Source of the DNA: Blumeriella jaapii
Lineage: Eukaryota; Ascomycota; Leotiomycetes; Helotiales; Drepanopezizaceae
Assembly: GCA_009599575.1 (NCBI GenBank)
Contig: VWND01000090.1
Coordinates: forward strand, 1 to 64,000
Direction: 5' to 3'
DNA: 64,000 nt
Positions 47,001 through 57,795 of this stretch are shown here, piece by piece (within the stretch, counting starts at the first letter, position 1; each line of letters starts with the position of its first letter). Position numbers and translations under genes: made by a program. The notes beneath the pieces are model-generated. The model was not told the origin of the DNA. It did no database searches and was given only the letters and a program-made list of their open reading frames with translations.

Positions 47001-49369
47001 ATTTGCCGGTAAATATTATATATTTCAACGGCAAAAAAAAAAATTTGTATCCGTTCTATTATTATACGATAGTTTTTTATTTACTAAAACCTAACAAAAC
47101 TACGGAATATACAAAAAAAAATTATTAGTTATAGTCGAATATTGCAGAAAGTATTTTTATATAATGCGCTGCGACGAATCTTTTATTTTATATATTAATT
47201 ATGTTTTTTTAATATATTTTTTTTATTTAAATCCATTTATAAAAAAATTTATGCCCGATAAGCAGCTGAAATAAAAGTTTTGAATATGGCAATTTATTAT
47301 ATTAAAAGTCTTAGAAACAAAATGATTAATGCTTTATTAAAAACTATTTTTCCTGGTTAAAACTGTTCGAAAGCAGATTTAAATAGATATAAAATATTAA
47401 ATAACAAAAAAAAAGTGTGGATTTGAAAAAAAAAACGGAATTAATAGCTATAAAAAGCTACTGAAAGAGATTGCGGATTTTTTAATATAATTAAAAAAAA
47501 TAAAAGTTAAAAGCATCCGAAAAATAATGCAAAAATTATTAATAATTAAATAATTAATAAAAACTTTTTTATCCGATATTAATTTGATATTATTTTTGAG
47601 AAAAATAGAAAGAAAGGATTATATGCTAGAATTGGAGCCCGAAGCTTTATTTGCAAAAGTGTTGTTATTGCCAAAGAATAAAAGTATTGCAAAATTAATA
47701 TTTGTTATTATTATAAATTTAAAACGAGCGTACGAAAATTGCTTTTGGTATTTAAACGTTTTTTAAATACTTTTACCGATAAAAATACCCGATAAATTAC
47801 GACAAAATCCGAAAAAAACATAATTACAACGCAAAGCATTTAGATACAAATAGGAAAATAACGCCTTTTGGTATAAATGAAAAGGTGTTTATAAAAGATA
47901 TTTAGTTCCCGGCCAAATAGCTGAAAACCCTGGTAGCTGCATATAATTAAAAAGGTTATTTTGCAGCAACGATTATTATTAAAAAACTAAAAAATGTTTA
48001 ATGGCCAAATATTATTTAGAATATATGCTTTTATATTAAAAGGTGTTTATAATATGTAAAGTTTTAAAATTGCTAACAGACTTTAATTATTATTAAATAT
48101 AATAATTTCAGATCTTATAGAATTGTTGAAAGCTGATTTCTGTAGCTTTTTTTTTAAAGTTCTATCAAAATACAAGTTTTTATTATTTGTGATCGATTAT
48201 TTTTCGAAGTTTCTTTGGATTTATTTATGCTTTTTACCAAATTTAAAATAAATAATTAAAAGCTTTATTTTATTATTTCAGACAAATAGATATCCGATCG
48301 GATTTTATATTAATTCAGGAAGTCATTTCGGTGATATAATCAAAAAGTTTGTAAAAAAAAAAAAAAGTTTTATAAATTAATTTTTTTCTATTGTATCGAA
48401 GAAATCGACTGGTATGGCCGAAAAAAGCTGTAAAAATAATATAAAAGGCTTTGGAAAAAACTGGTGAAAAGTTTGAAAAGAAAATTAAGGTTATAATTTT
48501 CGAAGTTAATGTAAGAAAAAATTCTTTTTTCGGATATTTATTATTTAATATTCAAAAAGGATATTAACCAAAAGCGGCTATAAACATAGCCTTTCCGGAA
48601 TACTACGTTAAAATTATTTATTAAACTTTTATTAATTAAGATTTTCCTGATATATTTTGAAATGCAAATTTAATAAATTATAAAAAGATAAAATAATACA
48701 ATTCTGAAATATATTATTATAAAGCAAAAAGTTATTTAAAATATAATTCAAATTACGAAACAATAACAAAACAATGTATTTAAAAAGATGCCGAAATTGA
48801 AAACTTTAATGCCAGGATTATTAGTTATATTATATGATTATATAATTGCAAAACAAAAACTGAAGCTATTTTAAAAAGGACTTTTCCGAGTTTTTGGTTT
48901 CGGAAAAAAATATATAAAATCTTATACGTTAAAACAGTTGAATCGGAAATTTATTTCAAAACGATTTTATATCGATCAGCTAAAACTTTTTTATTTACGC
49001 ACTGCTTATTTTGTTACAGAATTAAAAGAAAAAATGCCTGCATATTAAAACCTTCGCGCTGGAATATTATAATATTTAATTCTATCAAATCTTCGGGCAG
49101 AATTTGGGAAAAGAAAAATAAACTATGGAATTATGCTTTTTGTTTTAAAATATGCTTTCGATTACGAAAAAACATGGTTTTCTACTGAAAAAAACCTTCC
49201 TGGATAATAAAAGGAAATGAAAAGCTAATTTGATAAATTGACTGGGAATCAGAAGAATATTATATGCTAATATTTTTTCAAAAAATTTTTGCTTTTGTAA
49301 ATTTTAGTTTTTCAAGCTTGATTTTTGCATTTGAGAGTTTTCGGAACGAGAACTTTTTAGAAAAGGATT
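44044..49369 (+). pseudogene. Level-1 pol remnant (protease, RT, RNase H, integrase)
   Basis: Plus-strand reading frames, broken by many TAA/TAG codons, retain a Gypsy-like order. 44927-45307 lies in the protease-to-RT linker region. Around 46130-46560 RT-like pieces appear (SRPGKKKYRIIFDYFKIKKK, then a YIND box in FYINDIFNENANFEKAFVFL, where YxDD is expected). Around 47090-47200 RNase H-like text (TTEYTKKN..., YFYIMRCDESFIL) follows. Integrase should occupy ~47600-48900 but is barely readable. The D-to-N change in YxDD fits a GAT-to-AAT RIP transition. Confidence 0.65.
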
Positions 49370-49501
49370 TGTTATGGCCTGAGGCATTAAGCGAGACTAA
49401 GGGCACGGACCCGCATAATCTGTACTTAAACTTTTCTGAGACTTCTATTTTTTTAGAATAATATATCTCCGATCTCAAGAACTATTTTGACTCATTTTTT
49501 T
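49370..49501 (+). repeat. Level-1 3' LTR
   Basis: Partner of 19997-20129; starts TGTTATGGCC and runs to a T-rich end just before the ctggc duplication. Confidence 0.85.
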
Positions 49502-50308
49502 CTGGCGTACGACCTTTTTCAATCACGACAATAGCATTTCCCGATTCAGCAGCACACTTTGTGACAGCCCTGTCTTAATTAATCCTAACGAATCATCACC
49601 CGTGGTGCTTATTAAATATATCAAGGCAAAAGGTTTAAATATTTCCGAAGATGTGAATAACAATAAAATTAACAGACTCTTTGAGTATACTGATTATGTG
49701 GGATCGGTGACTGGCATATAGGCCTTTACAATCACAACAATGGCATTTCTTGTGTCTGCATACTTCATGGCTGATCCATCGAGTCATCAACCATCGCTAC
49801 TAAAGCCACTTCAGCCCAGTCATCGCTTCCAGATTCTAATATAGCCTCCCCCCTCGAGGTCCTTACTTCTTCCTAAAACCACAACCAACTTCAACTTCTT
49901 TCGAAACAATACTTCATTACTACCAAGTGCTTCATATCCTGCGTCAACAACAGGTCTTAACCATACACAAGTTCCAATACTTTTCATATAAGGTCCTACC
50001 CTTGCTCCAGCAACCCAGGAATTCTACTCTACAATACGACTCTACTTCTAAAAAAGTACATTCAAGCTTGTGAGCCCTTTCCTTTCTTTTAGCGAGTATC
50101 CTTCCAAGTCTTTCCCATTTTGCCCAAAGACTTCCATTCTCAAAGATCGAATTACATATTCGAAGACTTCATGTTCTGCTTTCTGCATTGGCTCGTTCCC
50201 TTCTCATAGAGTTCACCTCTCTCTTGACTTAGGTATGCTTGACCTCTGAAACTAAGCTGACATAGCAGATAAGACCTCAATATTCCGCTAAATCTATTTA
50301 CCTCTCTC
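49502..50308. other. Flank right of the nest, upstream of SANT-like gene 1
   Basis: No gene. Contains two diverged tandem copies of a short unit (CAATCACGACAATAGCATTTC near 49520 and CAATCACAACAATGGCATTTC near 49730), and a pyrimidine-rich 5' leader-like stretch before 50309. Confidence 0.5.
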
Positions 50309-52039
50309 ATGTCCGTCGCGGAGATCGATATCGACAAGAAAATGTCAATTTTGAAATGGGAGGCTCCAAGCTCCGACAAGATCTTTCCTCACTTCAGTCA
50401 TGGCTGCCCCGAAAAAAAGGATCATGAGATAGGTAGTTTCTGTGAGCAATGCCGCGGAATCGGTATGCCATGGGGAGCTGAGCTTCCGGTATATTACGAG
50501 TCCACCGAAAATAACCGAGCACTTCTTCATGGTCCACCGGGTAGTCTCGCCAGCCACGTGCTTCTCTCGAACGAGGAAGCTATAGCTGTCTTGTCTGTAG
50601 TGGCTTCGATGGATGTCCGAGGCCGACTCTACAGAGAGGTCGATGGCTTGCCCAAGCTCATGCGCCGCTACCCCGAGTCAGTTTACGCCGGCCAGGACAT
50701 TGCAGACTTCCATCGATCGTTTCTCCGAGTCACGGGTCCTGAGCATGAGCTCCTCGAAGCCCATGATATTGTCGAGGCAGCTTTGAAAGATCCACACCTT
50801 ACCTGGGAGAGCTTTGGAGACCAGGTTCATGCTCGCATGCGATCGATCGCCCCTGTGATCCATTACGGGCTCTCGGCAGAGGAGATTGCGGCAGAGCTTA
50901 TTTACGAGAAGAGAAATATCCCAAAGTCCAAAAACAGCAAGGGAAAGTGGAATGCTCCCCCAAAAGGCAACGACAAATCCAAATGGGTAAGCAGAATTTC
51001 TTTCCCATATGAATGTACCTTTCGCCTTGTCGTCTTGTGTTTGATTCCTGGTTTAAAGTTAATAAAGTACTGACTACTCGGTAGGAATTCTGTCCAGGAT
51101 CCGACACCAGTCTGATGATAGTTGGCAAGCCCGAGCCTCAGAAGCTCTTCCTCGTCCGCCAAAAGAGAAACAACCCGAATATCAAGGACTGTCGCCAATA
51201 CCCTGGTTGGGAAACATTTGATTGGTATGTCACAGTCTTCATAAGCCCGCCGCTGTTGTCAAAGTCGCTTTCATGAGCAATCCACTGATTTGATTCCCAG
51301 GAATGACCCAGATACCGTCGAGGCGATGAACAAGTCTCGCCGCCAGATCTTGCATCGCACCGTAGGAGGGGCTCTTCCAAAGGCACCAGTCTGGACCCAA
51401 GCCGAAAAGGATGTCTTGAAGGATCTGATCAAGGCTGCTCTCGATAGTGGGATAGCCCGCAAAGATATTCAATGGGAAACTATCGCTGAGGACCTCTTCA
51501 AGCACTTCGGGGGCCAGGTTCAACGGAAGGGTTCACCATTGGCTCAAAATCAGCAGCTCAACAAGGATGGCACCATCAGCCCACCGCGTCGAAAGTTCCC
51601 CAAGAAGCTTACCGAGGACCGTGAGGGTTGTTCGAAAAGAAAAGGACAGACTGTCAAGACGCAGGCACAAAAGTACGGCGACATTGCGCTGATGATTCGC
51701 ATGTCCACCCCTCAGGACCAGCAATCGGATTCGGAATCTGAGGTTGATGATTCTGGGGACTCGGAAGACGAACAACACGGTGGCAAAGGCGTAGCTGCTG
51801 CCTCCGATCTTGCCAAGCCTACCACAAAAGCCGCGGAACAGACTACCAATAAGAAAGACAAGAACAAGGGAGGAAGCAAGTTCGTAAAGAAAGAAGGGTC
51901 TGGCGACGATTCTGACACTGAAACTCCTGAGCCTAGCTTTTTGGCATCAAGAAAAAGAGCCCGCTTGCCTGGTAGAGGTGCCGGTGGTTTTCTTGACCCC
52001 GCGACTCCTCGCTACTCTAAGCTTCTTCGGGTTGACTAA
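50309..52039 (+). CDS. Uncharacterised protein with SANT/Myb-like helical domain
   Basis: Exons 50309-50986, 51085-51224 and 51301-52039; introns of 98 and 76 bp keep phase and give 518 aa. I do not recognise an assigned function. The N-terminal part has a Cys cluster (HGCPEKKDHEIGSFCEQCRG) that could bind a metal. The region from exon 2 into exon 3 reads LFLVRQKRNN, WETFDWNDPDTVEAMNKSRR, then a tryptophan-anchored helix VWTQAEKDVLKDLIKAALDS and IQWETIAEDLFKHFGGQ, resembling a SANT/Myb fold. The C-terminal third is disordered, rich in Ser/Asp and Lys, with nuclear-signal-like RKRARLPGR. Same overall plan as the next gene at 53343-54361. First plus-strand gene beyond the transposon nest. Confidence 0.7.
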
Positions 52040-53342
52040 ATCCATAGTCAAGGGTTTGCAGAACGGTTAGTGATATTGTTGTCTCGAAGTCTCTGAGCCG
52101 ATAGTGACGTTTGGGGCTCTATTCCATGGAGAATGGGGTTCATTGGGCAGGCCGAGAAATGCTTGGTATCTGTCTTCTGCAGATGTTCTGGCGGGGTATT
52201 GTTTCTCGCGATTCGATGCTTTTCGGCGTTGTAGGATAATCTTGCCTCATGTTGCACGAGATTGATGGTCTTGTTGTCTGTATGCAAGGGATTTTGAGTC
52301 AAAAGTGTGCCGACGTAAATGTACATAGAGAGAATCACAACGCACCTTTCGGGTTTCTCTATCCTTCGATATCTAAGTTCAGGTTGTAGAATGATGATTT
52401 GAATAACTTATCAAAACAATTCCGTTTCAGTTCAAAGCCATTTCCTCAACTCAACATCGACTTAAGGCAGGAGTTTCGGACTTCCGCACCGCAATCGAAA
52501 ATGACGTTTTTTTGTACTTTTATCAGCGCTACCCATACAAAACCATACGGATCAAACTAGGAGGTTTCGTAGGACCACCATGTGCTTGATCACTGAGTAT
52601 TAATTACCACTTGATAGCACTTGGCATGTCAACAAATGACCCCGCACCTAAGCGAAACTATTTGATTGGATCTGGAGGAGAAGAGTCAGACATGCAGAGA
52701 GATTTCGCAAGAGTATACAGTGATTTCGAAATTACTTGCGCCCTTTCCCATAACGACTTCTAGCTTGCTTTTCAGAGCAAAGAGGGAATCTTAGAATGAT
52801 CCCACGCGTAGGTCCTTCGAGTCAATTCTGGGTACCGTGGGATTCAAATACCGCTGCCAAGGTTGCAGTGATGCAATCCTCGTAAAGACGCTCGAAAGTC
52901 GTCAAGGAATGTCAAAGCCTCTCAGAAATAAAGTGTTTCTTTCAGCCCAACATCTGCCTCATTTCCTGCCGCCTCGTTGAGCTTTTTCGTTGCTCCGGTC
53001 CACCCTAAAGTACCTCATTGGTTCGCTAGATCAAACCAGAGGGTCCCTTCACATCCTTCAGCGACACCTCTGTTGCCGAAAATCGACCTTCCTTAAAGCG
53101 CAAAGATGTATTCTCTCGTCTCTTCTAAAGCATTACTTGAAGCGAGAACGTTCACCCGAGGACGAGAAGCCATTTTAGACCTCCTTTGAAGACAGAACAG
53201 CATATAAGATGTCTTCTCCTCAGAATGACTCGGAATTCAGACATCTTATTGACGACTGTAGCCCTCGAACGATCTACTGAGGAGCTAGTCTGTGACCACG
53301 GAGCCCAGGAGACCTATCGCTACAGACGCCTTCCACATCAAG
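52040..53342. other. Spacer between the two SANT-like genes
   Basis: No supported gene. The short frame from ATG 53209 (MSSPQNDSEFRHLIDD) stops after 23 codons and could be an upstream ORF or a missed first exon; I could not join it to the next gene in phase. Confidence 0.45.
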
Positions 53343-54361
53343 ATGAGAAAAGAAACCAAAGACAAAATGAGGGCTACATCTTCCCCTTTTCCTCCTGGAC
53401 CTAAGGACCCCGCGAGTATTGCTTCTCTCGCGACTGGTAGCCAAAGCGCCAAAGGTCAACAATCTATTAGCAACTCCACCTCGGCGAGAAAGAAGCTTGC
53501 GTCGGCAAGTTCGAGATACATGAACGCTGTGGGGAGCTCTGCTCGAAGAATTACCACGGTCAGCCTGACTTACCAACGATTCTCTGCTGATCGAGCTAAC
53601 TCCCTCAGTTGAACGATAAGCATGCCCCGTGCTGCCCCAGAGGCACAAAGTTCAGCTGGTCTGCTAACATGCATCTTTCCCTGGCCAACACCCCCAGACC
53701 TACGGTCGGCGTGGAGAGCCCAGAGCTCATGGAGATGAAGCTCACCGACACCCGAGGCAAGGTTCACAAGATCGTCTATCCGGACCGCGGCAACATGGAC
53801 TTCTCCTCCGCCAAGTGGGTCAACGCGCTCGACAGATGGCGCCGCCAGTTCATCAACCGCCGCCTCAACAAGAACAACGACGGCGAGAGCCAGGCCACGG
53901 ACTTCCGCCCGCACTGGACGGAGCCGGAGCAGGAGTACCTGCTGTACGTCGTCAAGAGCTGGATCGCGAAGCACCAGAGCTCGATCAGCATCAGGGACTG
54001 GGAGGAGATCACGGGCATCTACAACCAGCGGTTCGAGGGCTTGGAAGCCTCGGCGGGCTGGCGCTGTCCCCCTGCCGCTACGAGCAAAGGTTTGTCTGCC
54101 GGTGGCAAGCTGAAGCTAGCGCATGTCATCCCGGCGCGCAAGGCCAGTGCTGTTCGCTCCCAGGTGTACAGATGGCCCAGGGTTAGGGAGGCGATGGAAA
54201 GCGCGCTCCAGAAGATCGATCAGGAAGACGAGGTCGAGGATGACGCCCGCGAGGATGTGGTTCTGGATGCTCCAGACTCTGACGACGAAGACGAGCTGGA
54301 TGCGGAAGAAGAAGGCGATCATGAGCCGGAGAAGCCTCTCTCGAGACGCAACTCTTGGTAG
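53343..54361 (+). CDS. Second SANT/Myb-like protein, divergent paralogue of 50309-52039
   Basis: Exons 53343-53558 and 53609-54361 (50-bp intron GTCAGC...GCTAAC...CAG; junction ARRITT/LNDKHAPCC) give 322 aa. The frame is open further 5' but 53343 is the first ATG, so the start is uncertain. It has a disordered Ser-rich N-terminus, then KWVNALDRWRRQFINRR, a tryptophan-anchored helix HWTEPEQEYLLYVVKSWIAK and IRDWEEITGIYNQRFEG (SANT-like), then a basic ARKASAVRSQVYRWPRV segment and an acidic tail (DSDDEDELDAEEEGDHE). The order of elements matches the upstream gene. A chromatin or DNA-binding role is an inference only. Confidence 0.65.
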
Positions 54362-55773
54362 ATTCCCAAGAAGAGCTTTTTCACCTGGTGGGAAATGACC
54401 CGCTACTTTCGGAGTCAATGGACCTACAGGCCTGCTTGCTTCTTCGTATTTCAGCGTCGGAGGCGGGTTTCGGATGGTCGCGACTCGGTCTTGTCTTTCT
54501 TTCAAAGTCGTCGACTCATTTGCCTGGTGCGTCACTTGGGGAGCGAGACGGGCAAGTATTATTGAATAGCTCTCTGGCTCGGCCTACCTCTCTTTGGGTG
54601 TTCTTGTGGCTTTCAATCTTCGCCAGGTCGTGTGCCAATTGCATATCGATTTTGATTCGCGATTTTCTGGTGTCGCTTGTTGGCGTCTGTTTCTGTGTAT
54701 CGCCTGCTAGTGCATCTAGGTAGGCCTATTGCAATGAACCAGGAACCAGCTGCAGCCCACAACTACTTGCCGCGTTTGACGTCTTCTCTGGTTCAAATCC
54801 TACTCTCGCTTCTACTGCTACATGTAAAGCTGGGAATATGTGCTTACGTGGGACACTATGAATGGCTATCCGCTGTTCTCAACCTAGCCATACTCACACA
54901 ACGCAGTCGGAATCAAGAAGTAAAGGTTACTATGATTGACTTTCAAGGAACAGTCGCATAAAGCTAAACAGAGATTCACGGGAGGGAGCATGTACAGAGC
55001 TGAAACGACGGGAGATCGCGTTCGTATGTAGCGCGCATGTTTACAAACGTAGGTACCTAATAACGTCCGTGAATGAAGATTAGAAGGCTCGGGATGTTCT
55101 CGAAGAATAAATCCATACACGCCTTCCTGGAACCGGCTCTTGCTCGCGATCGACACTGTTTCCGTCAATTCGCAGCACAATCCCTCTCTTTCAATCACAC
55201 TTCCTCGCTAATCGGAGCTAAGGATTCCCATCGACCATCGACCTTGCCTGACTCTCTCTTGGAAAGAAAGTATGTTAACGAGAAGATCTGTATTACTCGG
55301 CTCTTACGGATGCCGCTTGTTGCTAACGATGCACAGAGCTGGGCCTTGATAGCCATCTCACCCGTTCCCTCCTTCCCCCCTTCAAGCTAATCAACCGATA
55401 CCGGTGTTAATGAAATGAGACTCAATAGCCAACATGCAAACATGTTCATATCCCCCCTGTGTGGCTCTCGTGGGTCAATTTATGCCGTTCACGTCTTCAG
55501 GAGCTCTCAACATTGGTTCACCGAGAACATTGAAACCTTCACGAGGACCATTATATTCCCTCATAGAAGTTGCCGTCTTCCCGAAGTATTGCGATACTGC
55601 ACCCTGTGCCGAATAAGTATGCGAAACCACCTTGTCATGAGACATATTGAGCTGGTAATTTTGGTCTCCACTCACATTTTTTTGTGTTGGCTTCTAGTGT
55701 ACCGAGCCGGTGCATGTAGCGGGAGATCTTTCTTGTCTGGGTCGTAAGACTTGGCTAATCAGCAACACTCCAC
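54362..55773. other. Spacer with one possible exon
   Basis: No confident gene. On the minus strand 55475-55700 is open and reads like protein (SQYFGKTATSMREYNGPREG). It lies just downstream of the 55774-56848 gene, but I found no donor/acceptor pair that joins them in phase, so it is not annotated as coding. Confidence 0.4.
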
Positions 55774-56848
55774 TCACAGCTTGCAATCTAGGGGGGCACT
55801 TGCATTTTCACACTTCTCCTTGGAGTCCCCTCGAACCTTTTCGAGCCTCTCCAAGCTGAAGATTCGCCTTGACTTCTTTTGCGTTGACGCAATTGTTTCG
55901 TTGGCAATACCTCTCTTGCTTCTCTTATCGATTCCAGCCGACCCAGCAGGGACAGGCTCTTTGGGACTGGGTGCTTTTCTGAGAGCGGTTTCATCATGAC
56001 TTGTGTCTTTTGCCAGATTGATTGGTCTGAGGTTGTCGCTCGCCAAAGCGCTCTCATTTTTATCTAATCTATGCAGAACGGAAGATAAATCGCCCGAAAT
56101 GACCGATTTCCTGTGTGTGGGTCGGCCAGGCGCAATGAACAGGTGTTGTGGCAGGCCTTCAAGACTATCTTTGGGTTCCTTAATGTTGGTTTCTGTCAGG
56201 CACTTCGCACCTTGGAAAGACTCCGAAGAACAGAATTGGGCGGAAGAGACGATGTTGTTCGCCACGTCTACAAGTGGAAGTCCTTTGAGCGAATGTCTAC
56301 CGGTAGTGCTATCGCGATTAGCGAGTTACTCCCCAGAGCTGCCCTCCAACCTACCTATTGGTCCGACGCGAAGCCAAATGCTTCCGGATGGATGCCATAG
56401 CATCGGGCCCTAAGGTTCCTGTAGGCGACGTATAGCATTTTCCGGGACTAGGAGTAGGTTTGTCGTTGTGTTTGAATGTGAAGGCACCCAATTCGGCACT
56501 CAAGGGAGCGTCGGCATCGCTTGACCTGTCGTTTGAGCTATCAGATCGCCTCATACCCGCTTCGCGTTCCTCCATTCTAAATCTTTTGAGATACTGTTTA
56601 GCGGTCCGGTGCTTGTGCGCCCTGAACCTCCTCCACTCGTCCATGTCGGCTTGCTGCGAACGACCCTCAATGATGGACTGTGGAGAGTTGACGTGCACAT
56701 CAGGTAGCTGTGATGTCGAATCTTCAACTTCGAGCTCTGGACAGTATACAACAAGGGGTTGTTTGATTGGAACAATCCTGTCACCCTGGCAGGGAGCTTT
56801 CGTGAGAGCGTCGCACTTGGAATTCATCGTGTATCGATGGCGTGTCAT
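55774..56848 (-). CDS. Orphan hypothetical protein (two exons)
   Basis: Exons 56848-56355 and 56308-55774 flank a 46-bp intron with GTAGGT, a CTAATC branch-like site and AG; phase is kept across the join (SRRTNSTTGRHSLKGLPLVD), giving 342 aa. No domain is recognised. The N-terminal half includes a basic helix (DEWRRFRAHKHRTAKQYLKR). The C-terminal half is Lys/Ser-rich (KRSKRGIANETIASTQKKSR). No signal peptide or membrane segment. Support comes from the phase-consistent intron and the length of the joined frame only; it may be lineage-specific. Confidence 0.5.
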
Positions 56849-57483
56849 AATGATTATTTGATGAAAACGAGCTACTGGTTATTGATAATTGGAGCGGTGG
56901 TGTTACAGAAAATGCGATAGTTGATGGTGAAGACGAATGAATGGTTCGAGAAGATGCATGGAACGGGGAGAGAGAAGACCTCATGAACTACCGAATTTCG
57001 GGGAAGGGAAGCTCGAGAGGGTAGTTGCGTTACTGTGCTACGAAAAGCAAGGAAAGAACGATGAAGTGACTTTCTTGGAGCATCGTCAACATACACAAGC
57101 TTACGGATCAATCGGCTAACGATAATGCTGTAAGAATAGGCGGTTATGGCACTAGTTTTCTATCAAAAATCCTAGATATCTTCCTGTGAAGAAATCCAAA
57201 CATCGAACATGGTAACCCTACTCCTTATACCTTCACTGCAGAATCTCTCTCCTGGGTTATCACAGTGACCGCACCTCTCATTCAGGCAGTTTGCAACCCG
57301 AAAAAGTACTGAGAGCCCTAAGACGAACCTGTTCCAGATTGCTATTCGTACGTAGATTCAACACATCGGTAACGCTCGCAACTATCCTCCAACTGTCTAA
57401 GACAACCCGCAGCAACAACCTTAGAGGCGCTCAATCTCGCCAGTAAAAGCAGGGCCTCGAGCTCTCTCGATGCCACCAGACCC

Positions 57484-57795
57484 AAGAGCACCTTCTCACC
57501 ATCTCGTTCCTGCGTAACTATGGTCTTTCAAGTAGCACCCCAGCTGAACCATCCTCACTCAAGTAGGTCTCAGAGTCACCGGAATCAAAAGCAACGTTCC
57601 GGCCTACTCCCTCCTGCGTGGCCACAGTGCTTCCTGTAGCGCCTCCAGCGGAACCAGCCTCATTCCAGTAGCCACCAGAATTGATCTCAAGACCACGAGA
57701 CTTAAGAGCAACGTTCTTTCCATTTCCTTCCTGCTGAACCATAGTACTCCCAACTACGACCCCCGCAGAACCATCCTCACTCAAGCTCTCACTCA
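57484..57795 (-). repeat. Imperfect tandem repeat, 105-117 bp unit, possibly coding
   Basis: Three diverged head-to-tail units begin near 57484, 57588 and 57705 (marker AAGAGCAACGTTC and variants). On the minus strand two units read EDGSAGVVVGSTMVQQEGNG and EAGSAGGATGSTVATQEGVG, with a third starting SEDGSAGV before a stop. The unit encodes a repeated SAG-x4-GSTx3-QEGxGxNVA pattern. The frame is open upstream to about 57920 without an ATG. It could be an exon of a repeat protein, but no full gene model can be built. Confidence 0.6.

Larger units (their letters stand above)
19997..49501 (+). mobile_element. Level-1 (outermost) Gypsy-like LTR retrotransposon, host of the nest
   Basis: The termini are a pair of ~132-bp LTRs starting TGTTGTGGCC/TGTTATGGCC. 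They are flanked by ctggc on both sides (19992-19996 and 49502-49506). A tRNA-complementary primer site follows the left LTR and a purine-rich GAAAAGGATT precedes the right one, so the element reads left to right. Without the inserted level-2 element it would be about 7.3 kb. The two internal parts (20130-21832 and 44044-49369) are very AT-rich with many TAA/TAG stops, consistent with heavy RIP. The LTR pair differs at roughly a dozen sites, all C/T or G/A. Confidence 0.88.

Noticed and set aside
55475..55700. Protein-like minus-strand frame as a third exon of the 55774-56848 gene
   Set aside because: The donor after residues DCK and the nearest acceptor leave the wrong phase; no alternative pair was found.
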